From Serendipita indica DSM 11827 (Eukaryota; Basidiomycota; Agaricomycetes; Sebacinales; Serendipitaceae), in NCBI GenBank assembly GCA_910890315.1, contig CAJVGD010000021.1:124001-188000 (forward strand): a DNA stretch of 64,000 bases, read 5' to 3'. Position numbers and translations under genes: made by a program. Positions 20,866-32,816 of this stretch are shown here, piece after piece. Each line of letters opens with the position of its first letter. The first letter of the stretch is position 1. Below the pieces are notes generated by a model. It saw only the letters and a program-made list of their open reading frames with translations. It did not search any database and was not told the DNA's origin.

Positions 20866-23559
20866 ATGGCCTCGAAATCCATCTTCTCCCTCGCGGCCAT
20901 TGCCGTCCTCACGTTCTCTACATCTACAAAAGCGCAGGAATTCTCCAATACAAGCTCTGTTCTCGACCCTGGCATGCCAACGACTCCATACGGTGTCGAC
21001 TGGCAATCTTGTACGTCCTTACCCGAGCTCTAGCATCCCAAACTCATGTTTATTATAGACTATAGAGTAACTGACCCACTTCCTAATGTAACGTTTACGC
21101 TACCAACCACCTACGCCGGCAGCGTCTCTGTCAACCGCGACGGACACCGGAACAGCACCCTCTTCTTCATGGCATTTGAAAAAGAACAAGGTTCCTCACA
21201 GCTAAAGAAGACGAACGTACCTCGGAGCCATGGACGATTTGGCTCAATGGCGGGTAAGTCGAGTCCATTGATCGCACCCTTTCAAATCTCATGGACAATA
21301 GCCCTGGTTCTTCGAGTTTATATGGTCTCTTTTACGAACACGGTCCTATGCTCTATGGTCTCGCAGACGACGACACGACGGGGACACGCTACGTCCTTCG
21401 TGAGAATCCGTGGAGCTGGCACAAGCACTCGGACATTTTCTACATTGACCAACCCGTTGGCACGGGGTATAGTACTGCAGAAGCGGGCACATACGTCAAG
21501 GACGAGGACCAAATGGCCCAAGATTTCGTACGTCGTGCTCAATGTCGTCATCATCAGCTCATACCTGTACAGGTCAACGTTCTTCGCAATCTAGTCGCAG
21601 TGTTCCCCAGTCTGAAAAGACGCCCGTTGTATATCACCGGAGAAAGCTACGCGGGGACATACATCGTAGGCCTCTTCCTCTTTGCTAAACACGCGCCAAT
21701 TAGCTCTCTAGCCTTATATTGCCAAAGCACTCACTACATTGTCAACTGACTCTCCCGTCAACCTCGCCAAAATCGCCATTGGCAACGGCGCAATGGGCAA
21801 CTATGGTGCCTTTGTCGAATACTCTGTACTCTCCATCCTCCAATCTTACCCAGCCTTGATCGATTTCAACTCTACGGTTTACGAGTACTTTGTGGAGCAG
21901 TATAACCTCTGTGGTTATAACATGACCCTCGAATATCCTGCTCGTGGCGTGTATCCCACGATACGCGATCCAACGAGGAATGATGGACGGAGTCGAAAGA
22001 CTGGAGATGAAGAACCAAGGGGGGAGGACTATAGCCGTGCGGCTGTCGAGGCGATGGAGATGCTAAGGACGGCCGTGGAGTTGATCAAGGTTGACAAATC
22101 GCTCGACGAAGTCGTCGTTCGCGGAAAGCGGTTTGTCAAGAAGAGTTTGTTGGAGGAGAGGGGACTCTTGGATAAAAGACAAGCTCCAGGACTAACGTCG
22201 GCTATCAACCCACTCCTCGACTCCAACGGCTCCATCAATCCTCGGTACGGATGCTATCTCGCCATGCAACTTTGGTCCCATGTCTCAGGATTCATCTTAC
22301 CGTGGGGTGGGTTTTACTTTACGGACCTTTTCTTTGGTTGGCTAACCCTTGTTGATCTGTTGATAGGGCTAGTGGATCGTTTCAACGTGCGTGCACCTCT
22401 ATTCTCCCCACAATTGTTGACTAACAGAGGTGCAGGTCTATCGTTTCACGGATGCGATTGGTCCGCCTGCAATCGAAGACCCCGAGTCGTATCTCAACAG
22501 TACGTTTCGCGATCGTTGATTGGGACTCTAGCACTCACTCTCGCCTCATAGTTCCAGCGGTGCGAGCGGCTCTTCACGCACCGAGGAAGAACTATGTCAT
22601 GTCACAGCCGTATCCCTTTGGGTCCGCCAGCGGCACTGGTGCGTTTTTGGACACCAGCCCATTTTTGTTCTTTCTGACACCCTGTCTTTCTAGGCGTTTC
22701 CAGTGCGAGTGGAAACGCTTGGGGAGATCCTAGTACGTAGCTATGGCCAATTTCAAGGTGGCGCTAATTGGTTTTCTGCAGGTCCCGAGCCACAGACGTT
22801 TTTGTCAGATCTCGCCAAGCGCGTTCCCATTGTATTTTTTTCGGGCAATGAGGACACGCTCGTTGGACATCGAGGGACGGAACGTACGTCCCCTTCTTTC
22901 TCTCGAGTTTGTGATTCACTGATCCTCGTGTAGTGGCCATTCAGAATATGACGTTTGGTGGTATTCGTGGGTTTACTGCGCGGCCTAGCACGCCCTTTAG
23001 CGATGTGGATGGAAACTTTGCTGGGATTGTGCACCAGGAGCGCAATGTGACGTATGCATTGTTCGACGGCGCAGGTCACATGGTGCCGGCTGATCGTCCA
23101 AAGGCTGTGCGTTTCTTCAGGGTTATTTGGCATACGTCTTATTGAATGACATTTGTCCAGGCGTACGCTTTCTTCAAAGAGTTTATCCTCGGGTCAAACT
23201 CGACTGGATCCGTCGTTCCCCTTTCCAACAACTCGTCGGGTGGGAGTGTGACCGTAGTTGGAGGTGTACACACCGAGTACCTCAAGGGCATCCTCACGGC
23301 CACTGTGGCTTATACTGGCTCGTACCGAACTCAGGGAACGTGGACTTTTGGTGCGGACAAGTGGGCACAGTGGGCGAGTTACATGGCGACGCGTACGGCA
23401 CCGGATGTCCCCGTTGCGAGTGCTACGGGTGACGGTTTGGTCGTGCCCGGCAGCTTGGACGGACCGTCTTCGTCTGGAGCACAGGTCAGGACAGATGGCT
23501 CGATCAAGGTGGGGATTTTGGCCATTGTAGCTGGATTTTTCGGTGTATATATGTGGTAG
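20866..23559 (+). CDS. Secreted serine carboxypeptidase (peptidase S10, carboxypeptidase S1-like)
   Basis: The ATG at 20866 starts a signal peptide (SIFSLAAIAVLTFSTSTKAQ). About ten 45-60 bp introns split the gene. Family landmarks appear in order: NGGPGSSSLYGLF (oxyanion hole, across an intron at about 21247-21301), ITGESYAGTYI (nucleophile Ser), SGNEDTLVGH (Asp) and GAGHMVPADRP (His). The full Ser-Asp-His triad is therefore present. An internal dibasic region (LLDKRQ) and a C-terminal hydrophobic tail (ILAIVAGFFGVYMW) suggest processing and GPI or membrane anchoring. Such enzymes remove C-terminal residues from peptides in acidic vacuolar or extracellular settings. Near 21190 the frame changes by one base (GSSQLKK against the expected GSLTAKEDE). 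That is too short for an intron, so it is either a base error or a null mutation. Confidence 0.85.
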
Positions 23560-24183
23560 ATTGTTCTATGGACTGTATTCGTGTTGTCATACAGTGCCAT
23601 CAAATGGAGGCGGGGGATCTTTCCCTCCTCAGGGGCAACGTCTCGAGAATAAAAGTGGCGGGGATTGTCGGGAGAGATAATGCCCATCTAACGTTACGTT
23701 TGAGCAAGGGCACTTTGGAGCCGAGCTGGCGTTTGCCGGACCTCTGGGGGCGGGTTGGTTTGGATCATGGGCATGTGCGTGATTGCAGCGAGACTGACAT
23801 GGTGCGTCGAATAAGTCGCAAATTTTCATTACTCCTCCTAACCAACGCTGGTTTACAGCAGACTGCTTGATTCCTATATGGGCGGGACGGAAAGTGGCAG
23901 CTGCATGCAAACCGGCGGCGATTTAACCTTTGTCACGTCGCGTGTGCGAGAGCTGTCGGGAGTGTGTACCAGGTGCGCGAGATTGGGTCAGTCGAGCTGC
24001 CACGAGTAACGTGTCTTCCCGCCTCCGAGGTTGACCTGGAAGAAATAAATATAGGAAAGCTCTATGCGTGCCCCAAAAAAACTTCCTGTCCTTACGGAAG
24101 ACGCTGGTCGTAGGACGATCTATGGTGAGCAAGCTCCGATCAAGTCCTATTGTGCCATTCTCACTTAATCCGAATCAAAAGCA
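23560..24183. other. Intergenic region with TATA-like site
   Basis: An AT-rich stretch (aaataaatatagg, about 24043-24055) lies some 130 bp before the next ATG and may be its promoter. Nothing else is recognised. Confidence 0.35.
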
Positions 24184-24786
24184 ATGATTAACCTAAAGCC
24201 AACAATTAAGAACTTTTGGCACTTCTCGAATGCGGAATACACTGCACGCTGCAATAATTTGCCGATTGAAACACTTGTGGCTCTCAAGGAGACGAAGAAT
24301 CATCAAATAATGCTCCTCAGCGGTAGCATGGGTGCTACCCTCGTCGCGACAGTCTCTTTTGGAACCATACCCCTCCTGGGCTGCGCAATCTCTTTCCGCC
24401 AAATCGATGTTTACAAGCAGCAACTTAATGTCATCGAACTAGCAATTCGCGAGAAAGAAATAGCAAAGCAACAAGCTGCATGGGAAAGGGAAAGGGAGAA
24501 AGAAAGAGAAAGGGAGAGAGACAAACCTTTAACGCAGTCCGTTGTGTTGCTCTACGGGCTGCCTAATGGAGTGACCGCAGCTGTAAGTCTCATGGGATAC
24601 ACCTAGTCTCCTAGAATGCTGACACTTTGATAGGCTACTCAAGCAATTGTCAAGACTCAAGAAGCCAAGGCTGCATCAGAAGAAGAGAAGAGCAAACCCG
24701 CTGTTTATGAGCCGATAACACCCTTAATAACGCCTTCAGGAAGTCTAGCATCTCTCCCAACCACTTCCCTCTCAATTCCAACGTGA
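24184..24786 (+). CDS. Small membrane protein, paralog A
   Basis: Exons 24184-24582 and 24634-24786 give 183 residues. The order is NFWHFSNAEYTARCNNLP, a helix ending LKETKNHQIMLLSGSMGA, a hydrophobic span (TLVATVSFGTIPLLGCAIS), then RQIDVYKQQLNVIELAI and a highly charged Arg/Glu repeat helix (EREREKERERERDK). The C-terminus is Ser/Pro/Thr-rich. I recognise no named family. It is paralogous to the next gene: HF-x(n)-C, H[QE][IL]M, S[MG]GA, LLGC and QLN[VI]I are shared in the same order. It probably has one membrane pass or hairpin with a cytosolic coil, but its function is unknown. Confidence 0.7.
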
Positions 24787-25566
24787 AATACTTAGACTTT
24801 CCTTGTCACTTGGTGACAGTTGAGCATAGGGCATGCCGAACACGGGTTGCTTGGATGCTCTCTATAGTATCCCAGAGTTTTAGTTTTGTACTATATAACC
24901 TCTATGCGCCGCATGCACAAGGCATTGATACCATGTACATACTACAATATGTTCTTAAAGTTTATTACCCATTCCTGGTGACAAGTGGATACGGTTCTTT
25001 GAAGCCAAACTTGACGTTCTGACGGAAACTCATCCAGTCCCGGTGAGATATGCTGCTAATAGATCAAAGTGGAATCGTTATCTGCGATTTACGTTATGCA
25101 ACGTCACTCATCAGGGATGAGGCGCTGGGTCCAGCCTCGAAGCGGGTTGGTTTGACCACAACACATGCAAAGTTGCACATGGTTTGCCTATTGGTTGAAA
25201 GAATTTTTATTCTGATCGCCGACGCGACATGGAGAGTGCTACGCCCGCCCTATAAGAGCTGCGGCAAAGTGGCGGATGCACGCGAGACATCCATGACTGA
25301 GCTCACGGGGTCTCATTAGCATATACATGAGGAGGGTTCGAATAATTTGCTCCATGACGCGCAAAATTCGGGCCCGCCTCGAACTGTCAAATGTGGCAGT
25401 CGGTCGCCCGCCTCTGAGATTGCCATTGGGGTAAATTTATATATAGACATGCACACAGTCTCTCATTTCCCGTCCTAACGGCCCCCACTCGACATTCCAA
25501 GGCCAAGTGAGCGCATTTGATCGTCTCTCATGGGATGATTTTCACTCACCAAGTTTCCAGGACTCC
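24787..25566. other. Intergenic region
   Basis: It contains a clear TATA-like box near its right end (listed separately). No coding sequence or RNA gene is recognised. Confidence 0.4.
25433..25445 (+). promoter_or_regulatory. TATA box of small membrane paralog B
   Basis: The sequence aaatttatatata lies about 120 bp before ATG 25567, a normal distance for a fungal core promoter with a short leader. Confidence 0.5.
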
Positions 25567-26119
25567 ATGGATCCAACGTTGACCTTCAAGAACCTCCTTC
25601 ACTTTGAAAGTCTGCCATTTGCAGAACACTGCAAAACCCAACCGCCCGAACGGCTCGAAATTCTCAAGAGGCAGAAGCAGCACGAGTTGATGGTTTACAG
25701 CACGAGCATGGGTGCCGCTAGTCTTTTCGCAGCCGTGTGGTTCGGGTCGATTGGTCTCCTGGGATGCCTGATCCCTCTTCGGATTCTCAGCATTTTGCGA
25801 GAACAACTAAACATCATCGACCAGATTATCAACGTTCAAATTACGGAGCGGCTCCAGACTACATTCGAACGGGAGAAACGGGCAATGTTTGCGCAATGGG
25901 CTTCCGTGCAGTACTATGTGGAACGCAAGTGCCTGGCGATGATGAAGAGACAAGGACTGTGAGTCTCTTGGATATATGGGTCTCTCTGCCTGATGACTGA
26001 TTCTCGACAGGATGGTGAAGCAATTGACAAACGGCGAGAAGGCGAAGCCACGCTTGAGGAAGAGAAAGAGCTCGACTCTCTTCTATGGACCGGCAACTCC
26101 CCCAACAACCCCTGCGTGA
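25567..26119 (+). CDS. Small membrane protein, paralog B
   Basis: Exons 25567-25958 and 26011-26119 give 166 residues. The start was set at MDPTLTFKNLLHFE; an upstream extension would need a GTG start. It follows paralog A closely: HFESLPFAEHC, KRQKQHELMVYSTSMGA, hydrophobic SLFAAVWFGSIGLLGCLI, then ILREQLNIIDQII. After the membrane span the charged repeat of paralog A is replaced by a plain amphipathic helix, and the tail is basic (KPRLRKRKSS) then Thr/Pro-rich. The pair arose by tandem duplication, since order, orientation and intron position are the same. Function unknown. Confidence 0.72.
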
Positions 26120-26321
26120 CCGGCGTGAAATCTCATCGCTCGTCCTATGGCACTCAGATGTATGATACCTGTACCAGTCTTATACCCTCCTATGCGTCTT
26201 CTAACACAATGTATGCAACGTACTACAACGTGTCAGCTAGTCCTTGCTGGCGGCATGTGGAACTCGTTTCTTGAATCCAACTTCGATATTTTTTCCCAAT
26301 CTCCACAACGCTGACTGAACC

Positions 26322-27610
26322 ATGAGCGACACTCTTGATACGGAAGACGCAATTGCAATGGAAGTAGACATGCAACAACCTCAGGATACTCTTACAGATG
26401 GTGGCTCACGGCCGGCGACCAGTCAAGCTTCTCCAATCTCACCCTCTGACGATGAAGGGGAAGAGGAAATAAGTCAGCCTGAGCACCCAAGCGACAAAGA
26501 TGACGGACAGGGTGTCCACGGATTTAGACCTGCATCGCTGCCTGCACCAGGCGCATCCTTGACAGCGTCCTACCAGTGGATATCGCCCAAACCAACCGCG
26601 GTTGGACCATATGCCGTCGGTGTAGATGAAGCTGGTCGCGGACCTGCACTTGGTCCCTTGGTGTATGGGATGGCCTTTTGTCCTGTCGCGTTTGTCGACG
26701 GGTCGTTGGCGGAGATGGGGTTCGATGGTCTGTTACTTTCCCATTCATAGTTGAAAGGAATTCATTTTTCACCGATTTAGACTCCAAAACTCTGACGCAT
26801 GAGACGCGCGTTGAACTTTTGAAAGCCTTGAGCGAAGATACCACAAACATGGGATGGGCTGTGAGCGTCATAAGGTAGGCACATCTCCTCATTTCAGAGT
26901 CGTCTCATTCATGGCCTAGTCCACAGGCCGTCTCGAGCGGGATGCTCCGCCGACCCCCTGTAAATTTGAATACGCAATCACAAAACGCTACCATCGCACT
27001 TCTCCAGTCCCTTCTATCAGAACCATATGCACTGGACATAAGCGAAGTCTACGTCGACGCACTCGGTCCCGCAGAGAAATACCAAGCCTATCTCCAATCG
27101 CGCTTTCGGACGCTCAAGATCACTGTCCGCAACAAAGCCGACTCGCTATACAAGATTGTTGGCGCGGCGAGTGTCGCTGCTAAAGTTACGCGAGATTACT
27201 TGGTCGAGGGGTGGGTTTGGGAAGAGGCGACGAGAACTGGTTCAAATGCAACCCGAAACGAGATAGATGGCGAAGCTACGTGGGGGAAAGGCACAGAACT
27301 CGGCTCAGGTTACCCATCCGACCCTAATACGAAAGCCTGGATCGCAGAGCACCTGGACAAGACGTTTGGGTTTCCAACTATCGCACGTTTCAGCTGGGCA
27401 CCCATCCGAACTGCTATCGAGAGAGATGGCCATAAAGTGCAGTGGTATGCCTGCAATGTCACCATCCAATCCTCTCAACTCACTTGCCGCCATAGGATCG
27501 ACGAGGGACAGAAGACGCTCATCAAGTCGTTTGAGAGCGTGTCCGGGATTGATAAAGGACGCTCTATGGTTACAAAGGAGCTCGGATTATCATCTGTATC
27601 AACTCTATAG
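26322..27610 (+). CDS. RNH201: Ribonuclease H2 catalytic subunit A
   Basis: Exons 26322-26727, 26781-26874, 26920-27444 and 27496-27610 give 379 residues in one frame. The domain starts near residue 100 with VGVDEAGRGPALGPLVYG, the DEAGRG motif holding two metal-binding acids. DSKTLTHETR follows, then the third acid in VDALGPAEKY, the NKADSLYKIVGAASVAAKVTRD block, and the C-terminal GSGYPSDPNTKAW. All landmark residues of eukaryotic RNase H2A are visible. The enzyme cuts RNA in RNA/DNA hybrids and removes single ribonucleotides from DNA, working with subunits B and C in the nucleus. The first 90 residues are an acidic, probably disordered extension. It converges on the OPT transporter gene, with 96 bp between the two stops. 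Confidence 0.95.
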
Positions 27611-27706
27611 AATCGTCACGGCCACTTGGTTAATTAGCTTTCAAGCCCATTCCTCTTTCCTCAATGTGATAGATAATGGTTCGTACTCCAGCTTGTATAA
27701 AGAGTA

Positions 27707-30231
27707 CTATGGACATCCACCACACAAACCTTTTGCGCATCCCCAACAACTAAGCTCGCGAAAGCCCATGATCCTCAACGTCAAATTGACGATACTCCCG
27801 ATTCCCTCACCGAGAACGAACCCACTCGCGATGATCACAATAGCGAGTTCTCCTAGTCCATCTTCATTCTCCTCATCCTCGCCGTCTCTAGCTGCCTTGA
27901 TCTTCCTCATGTATTTCCTTCTCCACCACAGCTCGACACATCCACCCAGGAGTCGAGCAATGGCAAAGTTGGGTGTATTCAGCATCCCAATAGCGAATGC
28001 GACGCCGGATGGAATCCACTTGACCCATCTCGGTTTGCGGCCGTGACTAGCCCACGCCTTAATGCCAGATGAAAGCGCAGCCGCGCCACCGAAAACGGAC
28101 ATGAACACGCCAGCATGTGGAGGGAGACTGCTCGAGCGTAAGAGACGGGCGAGGTTTAGCCAAACGTAGGCAGTTGGTGCGGGAAAGTTTGGCCCAGGAA
28201 TCTCATAGGCGTTGGAATAAAGAATAAAAGCGGTCGTAGTGACGAATATGGATACGAGCGAACCGATGAGTTGGCCTTGAAACTGTGCTCGTGGTGATGC
28301 TCCAACGAGATGACCCGTCTTAAAGTCTTGCATGAGATCACCCGCCCTGTTGGATGTGAGGGGAGGAATTGGACCATGAATTACACTCACTGTTGTGCAC
28401 CAGCCTCCGCTACACCTCCTGCGATAATGTTTGCTACGACATTGCCTGGCTGAAGGACTGCAAAGAACAACTGGCTGATCTTCCCGAGCCCGCTGACGGG
28501 ATTCAGGTCGGTTTCTCCAAGAGCTCTGACTCTATGATTTGTTAGCGGCGTCTATCACTCGAGGAGACAACGTACCCGAGCAGGCTCATGGCACCACCGA
28601 GAGCAAACCCGAGTAGCGTCGCCCACGGCTTGATGCCCTCGTATCCAAAGACGAGCCACACTATTAGCGTTCCCCCAGTAACGGAGATGACAAGTCCCCA
28701 TATAACCCAGCGACGAGGGATAAGCCGCGCAGGAGGCTCAACCTCTTCGTCGCTCTTGACACCAGCGATACCAAGAATCGGAGCATCGTATTTGAAAGAC
28801 TTCAAGAGGTGAGAAACTATTTCTCCAAAGACTGGCGTGAGAGAAACGAGACTGTCGGCGGTCATGATCGCGAGGGAGATCCACAGAATCCAGCCGCGAC
28901 CTCCATTGGACATGTCTCCCACTTTTCCAGGTGCCCATCCATTATGTTTAGCCAACGGTGATAATATTGCCCATCCGACAAACATGCCCTGGATGGTATC
29001 ATTCTGTATTCATTGGAAACGGCTGGAGGACTGACCAAGTTCATGGACACTGTCGTCGGGAAACCCATAATAATACCTAGAAAAGTGAGCGATGAGTTTT
29101 TTGACATTAAATACGTCAATTACCCTGTCCGACATATGATAGACTCGGGGTGAAGTACCATAACCACTCCCGAGCGAGGTAGAGGCCAAAGATTGGCATG
29201 GCGAACACAACGGGAAAGAAATACGAGAGGATCTATTGCGCATGAGATGGATTTGAACAAGAGAGACGGAATGACATACAGTGATAAAGCACGCGGCAGC
29301 AAAGCTCCAAACAAGGGGTGACCAGCCTTGCTGTACAGATACCGACGAATCCTCGTCTCGCGCTTCGACTTCAGCAGCGATACCTTGTTCCGGTTGTAGA
29401 CTCGCATCGACCTCTTCATGCAGAAGCCATTGCGCCTCCTCTGCAGGTTCAGTCGTCGGACGGGCCTCTTGCTTCGGAGCAGCTTCTTTGCGCAGAGGGT
29501 GTTGATAGAGTACAGAAATGAGTTGAGCCGTCGCTGTCCCGGATGGGAACGGGAGCTTTTCTTTGATGATCTGGATAGGGATTGAGACACGCGCATCTGA
29601 GATATCGTCGACATACGGTCTGCTTACGCAGAGGTACAGCCAAGAAAACACTGCGCGTGGTGAGATACAAATCTAGTTGGCAAGTCGCACTCACCCAAAG
29701 AACGCAATACCAAAGCTCCACGCAATAGCCGTCCCCCACGTAAAACTAACAGGCCCAGATCCGTCCTTTTCCACTTCCAATAACCCAAGAGCTGGGATGA
29801 TACCCACGAACCCAGCCGCAAGTGGCATCGTCCCAGTCGCAACTGCTGTCGTCTGAAGCACGACATTTTCCTCGGGTGTAAAAGGGCGCTCGAAGAGAAG
29901 GCCAAGGAGTCGACCTATCAACGCGGATTGGATGGACATCCTTTTGGAGGCGTAAGTTGGATGTTTGGTTAACAGTGGTTGTATGAGCTCACATGCTGAC
30001 CCATCCGCTTTGAAGCCCGAGATACAGATTAGTGAATGCGATGAGACATCCTACTCCAAGTCCCAGTAAAACTGCGCGCAGCTCATCCGTTCGAGTCAGT
30101 ATCGGGCGTCCAAGGGGTCGTTTGTGACGTACTGTAAGTTCAGGCGACTGTTTCTGCACTCCTTCCCGCAAATCTGAGGCATTAGAATCCTGATTTACAT
30201 GACCCTCGACTGGGCGCGAAACCGAGGACAT
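27707..30231 (-). CDS. OPT family oligopeptide/metal-chelate transporter
   Basis: A multi-exon gene from ATG 30231 to the stop at 27707. The N-terminal cytosolic part is followed by LGLGVGCLIAFTNLYLGLQSGW, the typical first OPT helix. Then come SIQSALIGRLL, the GFVGIIPALGLLE region, FFGVFLAVPLRKQ (with a 45 bp intron just after) and the signature KLPFPSGTATAQLISVLY. Further hydrophobic blocks run through ILWISLAIMTADSLVSL, WVIWGLVISVTGGTLIVWL and GSLVSIFVTTTAFILYS. OPT proteins are proton-coupled importers of small peptides, glutathione or siderophore-like metal chelates with about 14-16 membrane helices. An acidic, Glu/Gln-rich loop (EEVDASLQPEQG) lies between early helices. The substrate cannot be read from sequence. 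Confidence 0.92.
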
Positions 30232-30348
30232 TCGCGTAGGGGTTCAAGTTTGCAAACTTCACCAAAAAATGCATTCGAGACGATGGACAAGAAAAGAGTG
30301 TACAAGAACATTAGGTATAAGATTTTGTTTATGCCCACAATCACTCGT

Positions 30349-31648
30349 CTACGCCCGAGCATTTGCGCGTTTTGCCTTTTCAAACTCTTCTTCGCTCACT
30401 TCAACGAGACCACTTGGCTCCAAAGTGGCATTCGGTGCTGGACCTAGGTTAGTTTGGGGAGCGTAGGCCGAAAGCCGGAGCATACCTGGCACTGTACCCG
30501 TGCTACTCGCGACAGACGCGGTGCTCGCCTCTGATTCGGTACTTTGGACAGAACTAGACGACGTATTTGATGGTGTAGAGGATACCGAGTCGAAGGATTT
30601 ACTAAGGTTAGGAATCAAAAGGGTAGTGCGAGGCGCGACCAGCATACTTACGGCGCAGTCTTTTTGTTCAGGAATCCCTTGAACTTTTGATTGTGCTTTT
30701 TCTCACGTTCACGGTCTGCAGCCTTTACTCGCGCAATTTCGGCGTTGATAGAGGCTTGGTCTGAGAAGGGGGTCAGTGGCGAGATGGCGGGGAGTAGTGG
30801 TACATACCGGCTGGATTCTTTTTCAAGAGTTCTTCTAGCGTCGCGAGAGACTTTTCCACATAGCCGAGCTCTGCTAGTGCCTTGCCCTTTCGGAACTGGG
30901 CCTTGAAGTTTTCCGGATTCTTGCTCATTGACTGCGGTACAGTGAGCTAGGGTCACTCATAAAGAACTACACAAAACCTTTTCGGCAGTCTCTAATGCTC
31001 GCTTCCAATTTTGCTTCTTGATATGGCAGGCAGACTGGTTAGAGTAAATCTTGGAAAGAAGGTCGTCGACCTAGATGCGTTTAGCGTAGGTTTATGTAGA
31101 GGAGTCACCCACTTCGCTGAGTTCCTTCTTCTCTGGTTCCTCCTTCCTTGCCTTTACGCCAGGAGTCTCAATCTCATCTTCTCCGTCTGATACTTCTGCT
31201 GGTGGAGATTTTGCAGAGGATCCACCAGACATTGCATTCAGCATGTTCCTACAAGACTGGTTGAGACTCGAGCCACAGGGGATACTAGCGAGACTGACTT
31301 GTCGAGACCTTGGAGATACATTAACGCCTGTAGGTGAATCGGGATATCAGCGTCTGTCATGCGATGGCAGAAGATTCCAAAGGCGCCGTGCGGGGAAGCG
31401 ATGGAAGATTGTGGAATAGTTGAGTGGCATGGGCAGCTGTGGACATGGATGGCAAAGATAGAGTACAGACCTCGTGATACTTGAGGAGAGCTGCAAATCG
31501 GCGTCGTGAGCTTTGTGTCGGGGGGGATGGGTGAGGAATGGAGCTGACCTGTCTGGAGATTTCCTTGTTTGAACGCATTGTCTGCTTCTTCCTTTTTGAT
31601 CTTTGCTGTCTCAATCTTTTGTAGTGGATCATTCCCTGCATAGGCCAT
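30349..31648 (-). CDS. TPR-domain protein
   Basis: ATG 31648; about eight short exons. The visible protein begins MAYAGNDPLQKIETAKIKK with ADNAFKQGNLQTALLKYHEAL, a classic TPR helix pair. A Ser/Glu-rich insert (GGSSAKSPPAEVSDGEDEIE) follows, then LLSKIYSNQSACHIKKQNWKRALETA and FKAQFRKGKALAELGYVEKSLATLEELLKKNP, two more TPR units. It ends in a basic helix (REREKKHNQKFKGFLNK) and a long Ser/Thr-rich tail. This layout resembles small co-chaperone-like TPR proteins such as the TTC9 group, but I cannot assign a partner. The next gene is divergent, with 183 bp between the ATGs, and the OPT gene lies downstream on the same strand. Confidence 0.8.
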
Positions 31649-31831
31649 GTCTGCCGATGTTCTTCAGAAGCGCGGTGGATGAATTGATGCGTAGAATGGT
31701 TGTATAAGCGTGTTCTACGTCGTCTAGATGGCCTCGTCTATCGTCTGAGAAATGGCGGTCAGTGGCGGGCGTCAAGATGGTTTGGATGCGAGGCTGGACT
31801 CATCTTGGTTTCGACCGTGTCCGCTGTTATT

Positions 31832-32816
31832 ATGGCCGACAGCGACGCCGCAAAGAAACTGATACACGAGGCAGAACATGCACTCCATACGGCTTCAGAC
31901 GCTGTAGAACACACGCTCACATCCACAAAACACTCTATCAAGGCCGTCGACAACAAACTCAAAGACGAGGCCTCGGCGTGGCAGAAGACACTCGAGTCCA
32001 TTTTGGGTGGAAAGGAGAGATTTTGGGTCGAGAATCCAGTCGATGGGACCAGATTGGCCACCAACATGGCCGGTTGGAGCGCATTTGGCATCACAGCGCA
32101 TGCATGGCATCGGGGAATCCAGCGAAGACCTGTCTTTGCAGCACGTAGGTCATATGAGGAGTTATTTGGCTTTGCTAATCTCCGTTTCCTCATAGCCCTG
32201 AGGCCATATATGATTGCCGTTCCACTCTGGGCTGTCCTGGGCTACTTTATTCACCATCTCGAACTCAGACAGGAAGAAATCCTGGGTATTCTCTAATATT
32301 TGCATACTCTGCTCTTTTCTGACCCTCTCCCAGCCCGTCGACGTTTGCTCTTGCAACGAAATCGCGGACTTCTCGAGGAGGAAGACTTTGAAAAGATGAG
32401 TCTCGCTCAAGGTGCCAAGGAAAGACAAGAAAAGCGTTCAAAACTCGCTACCTTGCTCTCCGACGATGAGACTGGCTACGTCAAAAAGGGCGGAGCGACA
32501 AACGACCATATGCAACTCTACCGTGCAAAGCTCAAGGAGAGATTGGAATCTTTTGAGCGCGACTTTGACAAGTCGGTCAGTGGTCCACAAAACTCCAAGT
32601 TCAGTCGCTAATCGTTGCCTATAGCCCATCCCCATTAGCCCGTATCCTCTCGGAAATGAAACTCGCCCGCATTCGATCACACCCGCAGAGATCAAGCGAC
32701 TAGGTGGTGGCGTCTCGGAGCAAAAGTCATCGTCGTTGAGCAGCTGGTTTGGGTTTGGTCGTGGAGCCCAAAAGGACGAGAAACTAGAGGACGAAGTGGA
32801 ACGGGCTCTTGCATGA
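31832..32816 (+). CDS. Single-pass membrane protein of unknown function (four exons)
   Basis: Exons 31832-32144, 32196-32285, 32334-32575 and 32625-32816 keep one frame for 278 residues; without splicing, stops appear after exons 2 and 3. The N-terminus is a His/Ala/Glu amphipathic helix (KKLIHEAEHALHTASDAVEH), then ENPVDGTRLATNMAGWSAFG and a hydrophobic span (PYMIAVPLWAVLGYFI). After the membrane come a charged coil (RRRLLLQRNRGLLEEEDFEK, KERQEKRSKLATLLSDDE) and a C-terminal SSWFGFGRG stretch. The short N-terminus and single span would fit a mitochondrial or ER membrane protein, but I recognise no family. It shares a 183 bp divergent promoter region with the TPR gene. Confidence 0.72.

Noticed and set aside
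24480-24530. Purine-rich run that could be a simple repeat or regulatory tract
   Set aside because: It encodes the Arg/Glu helix of the small membrane protein in frame, so coding explains it.
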